From Zoogloeaceae bacterium (GTDB lineage: Bacteria > Pseudomonadota > Gammaproteobacteria > Burkholderiales > Rhodocyclaceae): 27,777 nucleotides of DNA. This document shows, in pieces, positions 1 to 7,778 of the stretch (positions are counted from its first letter, which is position 1; every line of letters begins with the position of its first letter). The stretch spans positions 1 through 27,777 of the forward strand of contig JAIRLE010000110.1 of the NCBI GenBank assembly GCA_031259605.1, written 5' to 3'. The position numbers and the translations under genes were made by a program. The notes beneath the pieces are model-generated. The model was not told the origin of the DNA. It worked only from the letters and a program-made list of their open reading frames with translations, and did no database searches.

Positions 1-5
1 CAACT

Positions 6-132
6 CCATTGGGAAGGGGGTTTCTCTCCCCTCGAGAATGGCTGCGGTCGAAACCCCGGCCGCGGCCGGGGTCTCAACCTTCGCGCCTTTCTTGCGGGCG
101 AGGTTTCAAACCGGAGTTCGTTTTACGATGAA
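6..132 (+). repeat. Leader repeat, copy A (structured 5' leader ending in a start codon)
   Basis: This copy matches the reverse-strand copies at 7641-7770 and 16607-16710. The order is a GGGAAGGGG(G)TTTCTCTCCCC block, a hairpin at 46-79 whose arms GGTCGAAACCCC and GGGGTCTCAACC enclose a GC-rich loop, a CGCCTTTCTT segment, then TTTCAAACCGGAGT and TTTTACGATGAAG. GGAG lies 11 nt before the ATG at 128 and acts as the apparent ribosome-binding site. Here the start codon opens only a 15-codon reading frame. The left end may continue beyond the window. Confidence 0.8.
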
Positions 133-175
133 GCGCTTTTCATGCTCCGGCCTGGTGGACGCGCTCGCCAAATGA
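128..175 (+). other. Mini-ORF started by the leader repeat, upstream of ribE
   Basis: The ATG supplied by leader copy A reads MKRFSCSGLVDALAK and stops at 173-175, 61 nt before the ribE start. In the other copies the same ATG starts a full gene (metal ATPase, dadA, pyrC'). This could be a translated leader peptide, the stump of a lost gene, or an untranslated accident of where the repeat landed. No family is recognisable. Confidence 0.3.
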
Positions 176-236
176 CATGTTCCTTCTGATCCCTGATAGA
201 ATCCCCCCCTTTCCTCATTTTGTTTTCCCCTTCATC

Positions 237-839
237 ATGTTTTCAGGAATCGTTGCGGCGGTGGGCAGTATTGTGCGCGTGACGCCGCGTGAAGTTGGCT
301 TGCGGCTGACGGTCGCGCCTGGCGCGATGGATGTTTCCCGCGTCGGGCTGGGGGATTCCATTGCCCATGCGGGGGTGTGTCTGACCGTGGTGGAAAAGAA
401 CGCCGAGGGCTACTGCGTCGATGTTTCGCCGGAAACCCTGGATTGCTCCGTCGGCCTTGACCAGCCAGGCGAGGTGAATCTGGAAAAGGCGCTCTGCCTG
501 GGCGATCCAATGGGCGGACATCTGGTCTCCGGGCATGTCGACGGCATTGGCGAAGTGTTGCGCTTTGATCCGGTGGGCGATAATCGCCTGCTGGAAATCC
601 GCGCGCCGCACACACTCTCGAAATACATCGCCCGCAAGGGATCGGTAACCGTCGATGGATGCAGCCTGACCACCAACACGGTTGCGGGCGATGTCTTCAC
701 CATCAACCTGATCCCGCATACGCTCGCAGTCACCACGCTGGGACGCCTTGCGCCAGGCAGCAGGGTGAACCTGGAAATCGACCTGATCGCCCGCTATACG
801 GAGCGTATGCTTGCCTGGGAAAACGAACCCGCCGCATGA
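237..839 (+). CDS. ribE: Riboflavin synthase, alpha subunit
   Basis: A 200-residue cytoplasmic enzyme that dismutates two 6,7-dimethyl-8-ribityllumazine molecules into riboflavin. It has the two tandem lumazine-binding barrels of the family. The first starts MFSGIVAAVG with GVCLTVV at about 46-52; the second starts LVSGHVDGIGEV at about 96 with DGCSLTTN at 140-147. The ATG at 237 was chosen because family members begin MF(T/S)GIV; the open frame runs back to an ATG at 177, but that extension is proline-rich and unlike the family. No clear Shine-Dalgarno precedes 237. The gene is followed by ribBX and ribH, the substrate-producing steps, in one operon. No ribD or ribA lies in this window. Length and motifs are normal. 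Confidence 0.95.
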   Translation: MFSGIVAAVGSIVRVTPREVGLRLTVAPGAMDVSRVGLGDSIAHAGVCLTVVEKNAEGYCVDVSPETLDCSVGLDQPGEVNLEKALCLGDPMGGHLVSGHVDGIGEVLRFDPVGDNRLLEIRAPHTLSKYIARKGSVTVDGCSLTTNTVAGDVFTINLIPHTLAVTTLGRLAPGSRVNLEIDLIARYTERMLAWENEPAA

Positions 840-879
840 CGTTCTCTTTCGTAATTCTTGCCTGCATTGGAATAAGCGC

Positions 880-2031
880 ATGACAACCATCATTCCCCTG
901 GCGAATCCGTCCGTCCCCTTTGCCGCGATTGCGCCGACCGAGGCGATCATCGCCGAAATCCGGGCGGGTCGCATGGTGATCCTGGTCGATGAGGAAGACC
1001 GGGAAAACGAGGGCGACCTGTTGATTGCCGCCGAGCATGTGACGCCGGAAGCCATCAATTTCATGGTCACGCATTGCCGCGGCCTCGTCTGTCTCACCAT
1101 TACCGAAGCGCGCGCGCGGCAACTGGGCTTGACGCAGATGACGCGCGACAACAAGACGCCCTACAACACGGCATTTACCGTTTCCATCGAGGCTGCCCAT
1201 GGCGTGACTACCGGCATATCCGCCTTTGACCGCGCGCGCACGGTTCAGGCGGCGGTCGCCAGAAACGCTACGCCGGACGACATTGTGCAGCCCGGCCATA
1301 TCTTTCCCATCACGGCCAAGGAAGGCGGCGTGCTGGTGCGCGCCGGACATACCGAGGCGGGTTGCGACCTGACCCGTCTGGCTGGGCTGGAGCCGGCGGC
1401 GGTGATTTGTGAAGTGTTGAAGGAAGACGGCTCGATGGCGCGCTTGCCGGATCTGCTCGAATTTTCCCGCGTCCACAACATCAAGGTGGGCAGCATCGCC
1501 GACCTGATTCATTACCGCGCCGCGTCCGAGACGCTGGTTGAGCGCGTGGCCTCGCGCGTGGTCCATACGGCGCATGGCGAGTTCCTGCTGCATGCCTATG
1601 CCGACAAGGCTTCCAGTGCGGCGCATCTGGCGCTGGTGAAAGGCGAGATTCCCGCTGGCGGCGAAACCCTGGTGCGGGTGCATGAACCGCTTTCCGTGCT
1701 CGACTTTCTCGACCCCAATGGCCAGTCCAGCGCCTTTTCCATCGAGGAGGCGCAGGCGGCCATCGCCCGCAACGGACATGGCGTCATCGTCCTCATGCAT
1801 CGCCCCGAAGACAGCCGCGAGATTCTGGCGCGTCTGAGGGAAACGCCTGCGGACAAGGCGCAACATCATGTCAAGTGGGATCCGCGCGTCTACGGCATTG
1901 GCGCGCAAATCCTGCGCGATTTGGGGGTTGGCAAAATGCGTCTGCTTTCCAGTCCGCGCAAGATGCCTTCCATGACCGGGTTTTCGCTGGAAGTGACCGG
2001 ATTCGTCGCTTCGCCGGAGGAGTCGAACTGA
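880..2031 (+). CDS. ribBX: 3,4-dihydroxy-2-butanone-4-phosphate synthase fused to a GTP cyclohydrolase II-like domain (RibBX type)
   Basis: A 383-residue protein. Residues about 15-212 form the RibB domain, which converts ribulose 5-phosphate to 3,4-dihydroxy-2-butanone 4-phosphate and formate. Its signatures are DEEDRENEGDL (37-47), GHIFPITAKEGG (139-150) and RAGHTEA (154-160). Residues about 220-378 align with GTP cyclohydrolase II and keep VYGIGAQILRDLGV (338-350). The zinc motif, normally three cysteines soon after VRVHSE, is replaced by VRVHEPLSVLDFLDPNGQSS with no cysteine at all, so cyclohydrolase activity is very unlikely. This matches the RibBX variant described in proteobacteria; many databases would label it RibBA. 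The start at 880 is preferred over 811 because the 23-residue extension is not family-like. The TGA overlaps the ribH ATG (TGATG), which implies translational coupling. Confidence 0.92.
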   Translation: MTTIIPLANPSVPFAAIAPTEAIIAEIRAGRMVILVDEEDRENEGDLLIAAEHVTPEAINFMVTHCRGLVCLTITEARARQLGLTQMTRDNKTPYNTAFTVSIEAAHGVTTGISAFDRARTVQAAVARNATPDDIVQPGHIFPITAKEGGVLVRAGHTEAGCDLTRLAGLEPAAVICEVLKEDGSMARLPDLLEFSRVHNIKVGSIADLIHYRAASETLVERVASRVVHTAHGEFLLHAYADKASSAAHLALVKGEIPAGGETLVRVHEPLSVLDFLDPNGQSSAFSIEEAQAAIARNGHGVIVLMHRPEDSREILARLRETPADKAQHHVKWDPRVYGIGAQILRDLGVGKMRLLSSPRKMPSMTGFSLEVTGFVASPEESN

Positions 2032-2498
2032 TGTCCATGGCTACGTCCGTCGCGCCTGTCGGGTTGAATGGCGCAGGATTGCGGATAAGTCTTGTCGCCA
2101 GCCGCTTCAACGCGGAAATTTGCGCGGCGCTGACGGAGGCTGCCGCCGCCGAATTGCAGCGTCTGGGCGTTGTCGACGTTCGCCGTTTCTCTGTCCCCGG
2201 CGCGCTGGAGGTTCCGCTCCTGTTGCAGACGCTGGCGCAAAGCGGCCGGTTCGATGCCCTGGTGGCGCTGGGCGCGGTCGTTCGCGGCGAAACCTACCAT
2301 TTCGAAGTGGTCGCCAACGACGCCTGCCGGGGCGTGATGGAAGCGCAACTCGTCACGGGCATTCCCATTGCCAACGGCATCCTGACCTGTGAAAACGAGG
2401 CGCAAGCCTGGGCGCGGGCGCGGCAAAAGGGCGAAGATTGCGCGCGTGCCGCCGTGGAAATGGCGCGCTTGCTCCGCGACATCAGGGCCGAACGATGA
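2031..2498 (+). CDS. ribH: 6,7-dimethyl-8-ribityllumazine synthase
   Basis: A 155-residue lumazine synthase. It condenses 5-amino-6-ribitylaminouracil with the butanone phosphate made by the preceding gene to give the substrate of RibE; the family forms pentamers or icosahedral shells. Motifs visible are SRFN near residue 24, VPGALEVPL, the GAVVRGETYHFEVV substrate-binding and catalytic-histidine segment, and PIANGILTCENEAQA with the conserved QKGEDCARAAVEMA helix. The ATG at 2031 overlaps the ribBX stop; a second ATG two codons later (2037) is also possible. The end overlaps nusB as ATGA. The ribH-nusB pairing is very common in proteobacteria. Confidence 0.95.
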   Translation: MSMATSVAPVGLNGAGLRISLVASRFNAEICAALTEAAAAELQRLGVVDVRRFSVPGALEVPLLLQTLAQSGRFDALVALGAVVRGETYHFEVVANDACRGVMEAQLVTGIPIANGILTCENEAQAWARARQKGEDCARAAVEMARLLRDIRAER

Positions 2499-3049
2499 GC
2501 GATACCGCCCGCGTTCGCGCCAAAGCCGGAAAATCCGCCCACAGACGAGCATCCCGTCTTGCCAGTCCGCGCAGTCGCGCGCGCGAACTGGCCTTGCAGG
2601 GCTTGTATCAATGGCGCGTCGGCGGCGCGGATGCCGCTACCGTGGAAAGCCATATGCCGCAATGGGCGGCCTGCGCCGCTGGCGAGAAACAAAAAGCGGA
2701 CGAACCGGAAGTCGCTCTCAGCATCGCCGAAGTCGCCGATGTGGATGGCGACCTCTATCTTGCTCTGGTGCGCGGCGTCATTCGCGACAGCGCCGCCTTG
2801 ACGGAACGTCTCGCGCCTGTCCTTGACCGCGCCTTCGACGCGCTTTCTCCAGTCGAGGCCGTCATCCTGCTCATCGCTGCCTTCGAGTTGCTCCACTGCC
2901 CGGAAACCCCCTGCCGCGTCATCATCAACGAAGCCATCGAGCTTGCCAAACGCTTCGGCGGCAACGAAGGCCATCGTTATGTGAATGGCGTGCTCGATAA
3001 GGTCGCGGGGCGCGTCAGGGATCAGGAATCAGGGATCGGGAAGCCGTAA
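2495..3049 (+). CDS. nusB: Transcription antitermination factor NusB
   Basis: A 184-residue RNA-binding factor that, with NusE (S10), loads on boxA and supports rRNA operon antitermination. The family core runs from SRARELALQGLYQW (about 27-40) to the C-terminal ETPCRVIINEAIELAKRFGG and HRYVNGVLDKVAG. The first 25 residues are a basic, Arg/Lys/Ala-rich extension of the kind seen in betaproteobacterial NusB. The start ATG overlaps the ribH TGA. The last residues (RDQESGIGKP) lie beyond the family core and are encoded by a short intergenic-type repeat (3015-3042) that appears to have replaced the native end of the gene. Confidence 0.94.
   Translation: MSDTARVRAKAGKSAHRRASRLASPRSRARELALQGLYQWRVGGADAATVESHMPQWAACAAGEKQKADEPEVALSIAEVADVDGDLYLALVRGVIRDSAALTERLAPVLDRAFDALSPVEAVILLIAAFELLHCPETPCRVIINEAIELAKRFGGNEGHRYVNGVLDKVAGRVRDQESGIGKP
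3015..3042. repeat. Short GGGATCAGG-type repeat overlapping the 3' end of nusB
   Basis: Imperfect tandem units of about 9-12 nt (TCAGGGATCAGG, then AATCAGGGATCGGGAA). Related strings occur on the opposite strand at 186-202 (CTGATCCCTGATAGAATCCC) and 12840-12863 (CTGATTCCCGATGCCCGATC), and a fragment lies at 24599-24609. Here the repeat is inside the coding frame. Confidence 0.55.
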
Positions 3050-3101
3050 GGGTGGGCGAAGACCGCGCCTTTGGAGAACGGCGGGTCATGTGTTCCGGAA
3101 A

Positions 3102-4088
3102 GTGAAACCGCATTTGCAAAACGAATTCGACCTGATCGCCCGCCACTTTCACCGCCCGACGCCGCAGACCCGGTTGGGGCCGGGGGATGATTGCGCCCTG
3201 CTTTCTCCCGCGCCCGGCATGGAACTGGCGGCAACCAGCGATCTGCTGGTTTCCGGCGTTCACTTCTTGCCTGATGCCGATCCCGGCAACCTGGGCTGGA
3301 AGGCGCTGGCAGTCAATCTTTCCGACCTGGCCGCGATGGGCGCGAAAGCGCGTTGGGCGCTGCTGGCCTTGAGTCTGCCCGCCGCCGACGAAAACTGGCT
3401 TGCCGCCTTTTCTGCCGGGTTTCATGCCTGCGCCCGGCAGTTTGGGGTGGATCTGGCGGGCGGCGACACCACGCGCGGCCCGCTCGTGCTTTGCGTCACC
3501 GCATTGGGTGAAGTCCCCGTGGGTCAGGCGTTGCGCCGAGATGGCGCGCAAGCGGGCGATGACCTCTGGCTTTCCGGTCATCCCGGCCTGGCTGCGCTGG
3601 GCTTGCGGCATCTGCAAGGCGAGATCGTCTTGCCTGAGCCGCTTTGCCGCCTTTGCCTCCAGCGGCTGCACGCGCCTGTGCCGAGGCTCTCTTTGGGAGA
3701 AATGTTGCGTCCGCTCGCCCATGCCGCCATTGATATTTCCGACGGCCTGATGGCGGATGCCGGTCACCTTGCCGAACATTCCGGTCGGACGGCGGAAATT
3801 TTCCTGCATCGGCTTCCTCGCCTGCCGCAAGGCGTGGAACGTGCCGTCGCGCTGGAAGCCCTGCTCTGCGGCGGCGACGATTACGAACTTGCTTTTACTG
3901 CCAGTGCGCGGCAGCGTTCAACACTCGCGCAAATTGCCGCGCAACTGGACATTCCCTTGTGGCGCATCGGTCGGATGTGCGCGGACGCGACGCCGCCCGC
4001 CGCGCAACTGATTGATTCGGAAGGAAAAATTGTCCCCATGGAAAAACAGGGCTACGATCACTTCCATGCGCTGCCTTCTCTTGCCTGA
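3102..4088 (+). CDS. thiL: Thiamine-monophosphate kinase
   Basis: A 328-residue cytoplasmic kinase that phosphorylates thiamine monophosphate to the active cofactor thiamine pyrophosphate. Family signatures are EFDLIARHF at the N-terminus, PGDDCALL, TSDLLVSGVHFLPDADP with NLGWKALAVNLSDLAAMGA, GGDTTRGP, DISDGLMADAGHLAEHSG and GGDDYELAFT. These are the ATP/Mg-binding acidic residues of the AIR synthase-like fold. The start is set at the GTG at 3102, which gives the family-like VKPHLQNEFDLI; a GTG at 3090 is the alternative, and neither has a strong Shine-Dalgarno. Fifty-two nt separate it from nusB and 3 nt from der. The nusB-thiL neighbourhood is typical. Confidence 0.92.
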   Translation: MKPHLQNEFDLIARHFHRPTPQTRLGPGDDCALLSPAPGMELAATSDLLVSGVHFLPDADPGNLGWKALAVNLSDLAAMGAKARWALLALSLPAADENWLAAFSAGFHACARQFGVDLAGGDTTRGPLVLCVTALGEVPVGQALRRDGAQAGDDLWLSGHPGLAALGLRHLQGEIVLPEPLCRLCLQRLHAPVPRLSLGEMLRPLAHAAIDISDGLMADAGHLAEHSGRTAEIFLHRLPRLPQGVERAVALEALLCGGDDYELAFTASARQRSTLAQIAAQLDIPLWRIGRMCADATPPAAQLIDSEGKIVPMEKQGYDHFHALPSLA

Positions 4089-4091
4089 ACG

Positions 4092-5435
4092 ATGAAACCT
4101 ACCCTTGTCCTGGTTGGCCGACCCAATGTCGGCAAATCCACCCTGTTCAACCGCCTGACCAAAAGCCGTGACGCCATTGTCGCCGACTTTCCCGGATTGA
4201 CGCGCGATCGTCATTACGGGCATGGGCGCGTGGGCGGCAAGCCGTTCCTGGTGGTCGATACCGGCGGCTTTGAGCCTTTGGTCAAGGAGGGCATCCTGTT
4301 CGAGATGGCGCGGCAGACGGAAGAAGCCATTTTCGCCGCCGACGTCGTTCTGTTCGTTGTCGACGGACGCGGCGGACTCACGCCGCAGGACAAGGAAATC
4401 GCCAACAAGCTGCGCCGCCTGGGGCGTCCGGGTTTTGTCGCCGTCAATAAAACCGAAGGCATGAACGCGGGCATGGTTGCCGCTGAATTCCACGAACTCG
4501 GCCTGGGCGAACCCTGGCCGATTTCCGCCGCGCACGGCGAAGGGGTGCGTTCGCTCATCGATCACGCCCTGGCGGAATTTTCGGAAACAAAAGAGGAGGA
4601 AGGGGAAAGACCTTCCTCTCGCCTGAAAATTGCCATTGCCGGACGCCCCAATGTCGGCAAATCCACCTTGATCAATACCTTGTTGGGTGAAGAACGGGTG
4701 ATTGCCTTCGATCATCCCGGCACCACGCGCGACGCCATTGCCGTGGATTTTGAGCGCAATGGCCGGGAATACAGCCTGATTGACACTGCCGGATTGAGAA
4801 AAAAAGGCAAGGTGTTCGAAACGGTAGAGAAGTTTTCCGTCATCAAGACACTGCAATCCATTGAAGGCGCGAATGTGGTGATTTTGATGCTCGACGCCCG
4901 TCAGGATATTTCCGATCAAGACGCGCACATTGCGGATTTCGTGCTGCAATCCGGTCGCGCGCTGGCGATTGCCGTCAATAAGTGGGATGGCCTTGATAGT
5001 TACGCCAGGGCGCAAATTCGCGCGATGGTGGAAAGAAAACTCAAGTTTCTCGAATTCGCCCGCGTGCATTTCATTTCCGCGCGGGAAAACACCGGCATCG
5101 ACAAGTTGCTGGTTTCCGCTGATAAAGCCTACGCCGCCGCCACAGCCAAACTCGCCACGCCCAAACTTACGCGCGTATTGGCGGATGCCGTCATTCGCCA
5201 ATCGCCGCCCCGGCACGGCGCCCTCCGCCCGAAGATGCGCTATGCCCATCAGGGCGGCATGAATCCTCCGGTCATCGTTATCCACGGCAACGCTCTGGAG
5301 CACGTGCCGGAAAGCTACCGCCGCTATCTGGAAAACATCTTTCGCGAAGTTTTCAAATTGCAGGGCACACCCTTGCGAATTCAGTTCAACAGCAGCCACA
5401 ATCCCTATGCGGACAAGCCTGCCGGAAAACCCTGA
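4092..5435 (+). CDS. der: Ribosome biogenesis GTPase Der (EngA)
   Basis: A 447-residue tandem GTPase needed for 50S subunit maturation. The first G domain has GRPNVGKS at 9-16, PGLTRD at 34-39, DTGG at 56-59 and NKTE at 119-122. The second has GRPNVGKS at 184-191, a PGTTRD element at 209-214, DTAG at 231-234 and NKWD at 296-299. A KH-like C-terminal domain follows (about 350-447, PPVIVIHGNALEHVPESYRRYLEN). The first-domain G4 motif ends in Glu rather than Asp. The start ATG lies 3 nt after the thiL stop. It is the last gene of this plus-strand run and converges with the metal ATPase gene. Confidence 0.96.
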   Translation: MKPTLVLVGRPNVGKSTLFNRLTKSRDAIVADFPGLTRDRHYGHGRVGGKPFLVVDTGGFEPLVKEGILFEMARQTEEAIFAADVVLFVVDGRGGLTPQDKEIANKLRRLGRPGFVAVNKTEGMNAGMVAAEFHELGLGEPWPISAAHGEGVRSLIDHALAEFSETKEEEGERPSSRLKIAIAGRPNVGKSTLINTLLGEERVIAFDHPGTTRDAIAVDFERNGREYSLIDTAGLRKKGKVFETVEKFSVIKTLQSIEGANVVILMLDARQDISDQDAHIADFVLQSGRALAIAVNKWDGLDSYARAQIRAMVERKLKFLEFARVHFISARENTGIDKLLVSADKAYAAATAKLATPKLTRVLADAVIRQSPPRHGALRPKMRYAHQGGMNPPVIVIHGNALEHVPESYRRYLENIFREVFKLQGTPLRIQFNSSHNPYADKPAGKP

Positions 5436-5437
5436 AA

Positions 5438-5461
5438 CGATGGTATTGAGGCTTGCCATCG
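5438..5461 (+). terminator. Weak hairpin after der
   Basis: CGATGG and CCATCG form a 6-bp stem with a 12-nt loop just after the der stop, in the 62 bp between convergent genes. No T-tract follows, so intrinsic termination here is uncertain. Confidence 0.25.
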
Positions 5462-5497
5462 TCCGGGATGCGATACCCGATGATCCGGGGGAGTATT

Positions 5498-7645
5498 TTA
5501 TGCGCGGCGCGGCGTCCGTTTGACCTGCGACGGTTGCTTGTCCGTCGTCCGCAAGGAGGCGAGGGTGAGGATGCCGAGGGTGCTGCCGTTGTGCAGGATG
5601 GTGGCGGCGACCGGGGAAAGAAGGCCGAGAGCGGCGGCGGATAGGATGCCGGTGTTCAGTCCCAGGGTCAGTTTGTAGTTGGCGTCGATGCGCCGCATGA
5701 CGGCGTTGGCGATGTTCTTGGCGGTGACGACGCTTTCCATGCCGTCTTCCAGCAGCACGATGTCGGCGGTCAGGCGGGCGACATCCGCGCCTTTTTGCAT
5801 GGCGATGCCCACGTGCGCCGCCGCCAGCGCGGGCGCGTCGTTGATGCCGTCGCCGACGAAGGCGATTTTCGCGCCCGCGTCTTTCAGCCTTTCCACGATG
5901 CCCGCCTTTTCTTCTGGCAGCAATTCGGCGTGAAAACCGTCCAGATCCAGCGCGTCGGCCAGTTCGCGCGCCCGGCTTTCGTGGTCTCCGGTGAGCATCA
6001 GCAGACGCTTGACGCCCAGGGCGCGCAGACGGGCAACGACGTTCCGGCTTTCCGGGCGCACATGGTCATTCAACGCCAATACGCCGGAAAGTTTGCCGCC
6101 GTAGCCGATGTACAGCAGCGTCTTGCCCTCACTGTACAAACGGCTGATTTCGGCGTTCCAGGGCGAGGCGTCGATGTGTTCGTGCTGCTCGATGAAATGG
6201 CGCGAACCCACCACCACGCGCTTGCCCTCAATCACGCTGGTCACACCGTGCGCGACGACGAATTCCACTTCGTTGTGCGCGAAATGGCGTCCGTGTATGG
6301 TGTGCGCGGCGGCAACGACCGCCAGCGCCAGCGGATGGAAATAATGCTCTTCCACCGAAGCCGCCAGCCAGATGAGTTCTTCCGGCGAAAAATCGGCGTC
6401 GAAGGTGATGGCGTCGGTGACCTCCAGATCGCCGGAGGTCAGCGTGCCGGTCTTGTCGAAAATGAGGGTGTCGGCTTCAGCAAGCCGCTCCAGCGCGTCC
6501 GCGCCCTTGATCAGGATGTTCTGCCGTCCCGCGCTGTACATGGCGGATTTGAAAGCCACGGGAATCGCCAGTTTCAGGGCGCAGGAATAATCGGCCTGCA
6601 AAACGGCGGCGGCGCGTCGCCAGTCGCTGGAAATCAGCCAGGATATGCCCGCCAGCTTCAACACCGTGGGCACGAGCTTGTCGGCCAGCGCCGCCGCGCT
6701 GATCTGGGTGGCGCTCTTGGCGGTGAGCGAACGCTCGACATAATCGGCGATGCGGGCGACCGTGGTCGCCGCGCCTACCTGTTCGGCATAGACGATGAGC
6801 CGCCCTTCTTCCACGATCGTGCCGGAAAGCACACGATGCCCGCGCTCCTTGCGCACGGCGGCGCTCTCGCCGGTCATCGCCGCCTCATTGACGCTGGCCG
6901 CGCCGGAAAGCACCGTGCCATCCACGGAAATGATGCCGCCCGTCGCCACCACCACACTGTCGCCCGTCTTCACGTCATTGGCATGAACGGCGATTTCCTC
7001 GTCATTGCGCAGTACCCAGACTGTATCGCTGCTGGGGCGCAACAGGTGCTTCAACAACGCGTCGGAACGGCGGGCGATGCTCTCTTCCAGGTATTCGCCC
7101 AGCGCCAGCATGAAGGTCGTGGTATTGGCGGCGGTAAAATCGCGCCGCGCCAGCGAAATGGTGACGGCAACCGCTTCCAGCACATGCGAGGTCATGCCGC
7201 TGGCGCGAAAATCCGCCAATGCCTTTTTTCCCAGAGGCAGGGCTGTCGCCAGGCCCAGGGGCAGGCGCAACGCCTCCGGCAATTGGCCTGAGGCGATCAG
7301 GTTCAGCAAGGCGAGCGTCACGCCGCGCCTGGAAAGGGCATCTTCCGCCGCCGCCAGCGGAACGGCGGCGTTTGGCGACGCCGGAACCGGAATATCCAGC
7401 AAAGCCAAACGCAAGTCGGCGGCACTGGTCCTTGCAGGATCGAATTCGATGACAAGAGAATGCGCTCTGGCGTTGAAGCGTGCCGATTGCGCGCCAGGAA
7501 GCGCGGCAATCCGCGTCTGTGCCGCCGCGCATGAAACGCTCGGACGAAGGCGATAATGAAAACGCACTCGTCCGCTATTGCCTCCGGCAATGACATGCAC
7601 GGGATGGAGCGCAAGAAACGCGCTGCCGGAAATGCCTTGCTTCAT
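5498..7645 (-). CDS. P1B-type metal-transporting ATPase with arginine-rich N-terminus (FezB-like, P1B-6 group)
   Basis: A 715-residue membrane P-type ATPase. Catalytic motifs are TGES at 258-261, DKTGTLT at 397-403 with the phosphorylated Asp, FHP at 436-438, TGDH at 552-555 and GDGINDAPAL at 598-607. The transmembrane metal motif is DYSCALKLAIP (352-362): SC followed six residues later by Pro, instead of CPC, CPH or SPC. There is no CxxC or His-rich metal-binding domain; instead residues 25-34 read GRVRFHYRLR. From memory, an arginine-rich N-terminus and this atypical motif mark the P1B-6 ATPases that build ferrosomes (iron storage organelles). The ATG at 7645 is the one embedded in leader copy B; the frame is open to 7681, but that is repeat sequence. 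It lies downstream of three small-protein genes on the same strand. The P-type ATPase call is certain; iron or ferrosome specificity is inferred. Confidence 0.88.
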   Translation of the reverse strand: MKQGISGSAFLALHPVHVIAGGNSGRVRFHYRLRPSVSCAAAQTRIAALPGAQSARFNARAHSLVIEFDPARTSAADLRLALLDIPVPASPNAAVPLAAAEDALSRRGVTLALLNLIASGQLPEALRLPLGLATALPLGKKALADFRASGMTSHVLEAVAVTISLARRDFTAANTTTFMLALGEYLEESIARRSDALLKHLLRPSSDTVWVLRNDEEIAVHANDVKTGDSVVVATGGIISVDGTVLSGAASVNEAAMTGESAAVRKERGHRVLSGTIVEEGRLIVYAEQVGAATTVARIADYVERSLTAKSATQISAAALADKLVPTVLKLAGISWLISSDWRRAAAVLQADYSCALKLAIPVAFKSAMYSAGRQNILIKGADALERLAEADTLIFDKTGTLTSGDLEVTDAITFDADFSPEELIWLAASVEEHYFHPLALAVVAAAHTIHGRHFAHNEVEFVVAHGVTSVIEGKRVVVGSRHFIEQHEHIDASPWNAEISRLYSEGKTLLYIGYGGKLSGVLALNDHVRPESRNVVARLRALGVKRLLMLTGDHESRARELADALDLDGFHAELLPEEKAGIVERLKDAGAKIAFVGDGINDAPALAAAHVGIAMQKGADVARLTADIVLLEDGMESVVTAKNIANAVMRRIDANYKLTLGLNTGILSAAALGLLSPVAATILHNGSTLGILTLASLRTTDKQPSQVKRTPRRA

Positions 7646-7770
7646 CGTAAAACCAACTCCGGTTTGAAACCCCGCACGCAAGAAAGGTGCGAAAAGGTCG
7701 GGACCCCATTCTTACGGTCGGGGTTTCGACCGTAGCCATTCTCGAGGGGAGAGAAACCCCTTCCCAATGA
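7641..7770 (-). repeat. Leader repeat, copy B (upstream of the metal ATPase)
   Basis: Reading on the minus strand this matches copy A across its whole length: TTGGGAAGGGGTTTCTCTCC, then the hairpin at 7696-7731 (arms GGTCGAAACCCC and GGGGTCCCGACC), CACCTTTCTT, TTTCAAACCGGAGT and TTTTACGATGAAG. The last ATG is the ATPase start codon at 7645. The hairpin loop differs completely from copy A while the arms remain able to pair. Confidence 0.85.
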
Positions 7771-7778
7771 CGTTGGAC

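Noticed and set aside
6..236. FMN riboswitch upstream of ribE
   Set aside because: The upstream sequence is the leader repeat shared with non-riboflavin genes, and I do not see the conserved FMN (RFN) aptamer segments.
7646..7681. Longer start for the metal ATPase
   Set aside because: The 12 extra codons are leader-repeat sequence; the repeat's own ATG at 7645 has the GGAG signal and matches the position used in dadA and pyrC'.
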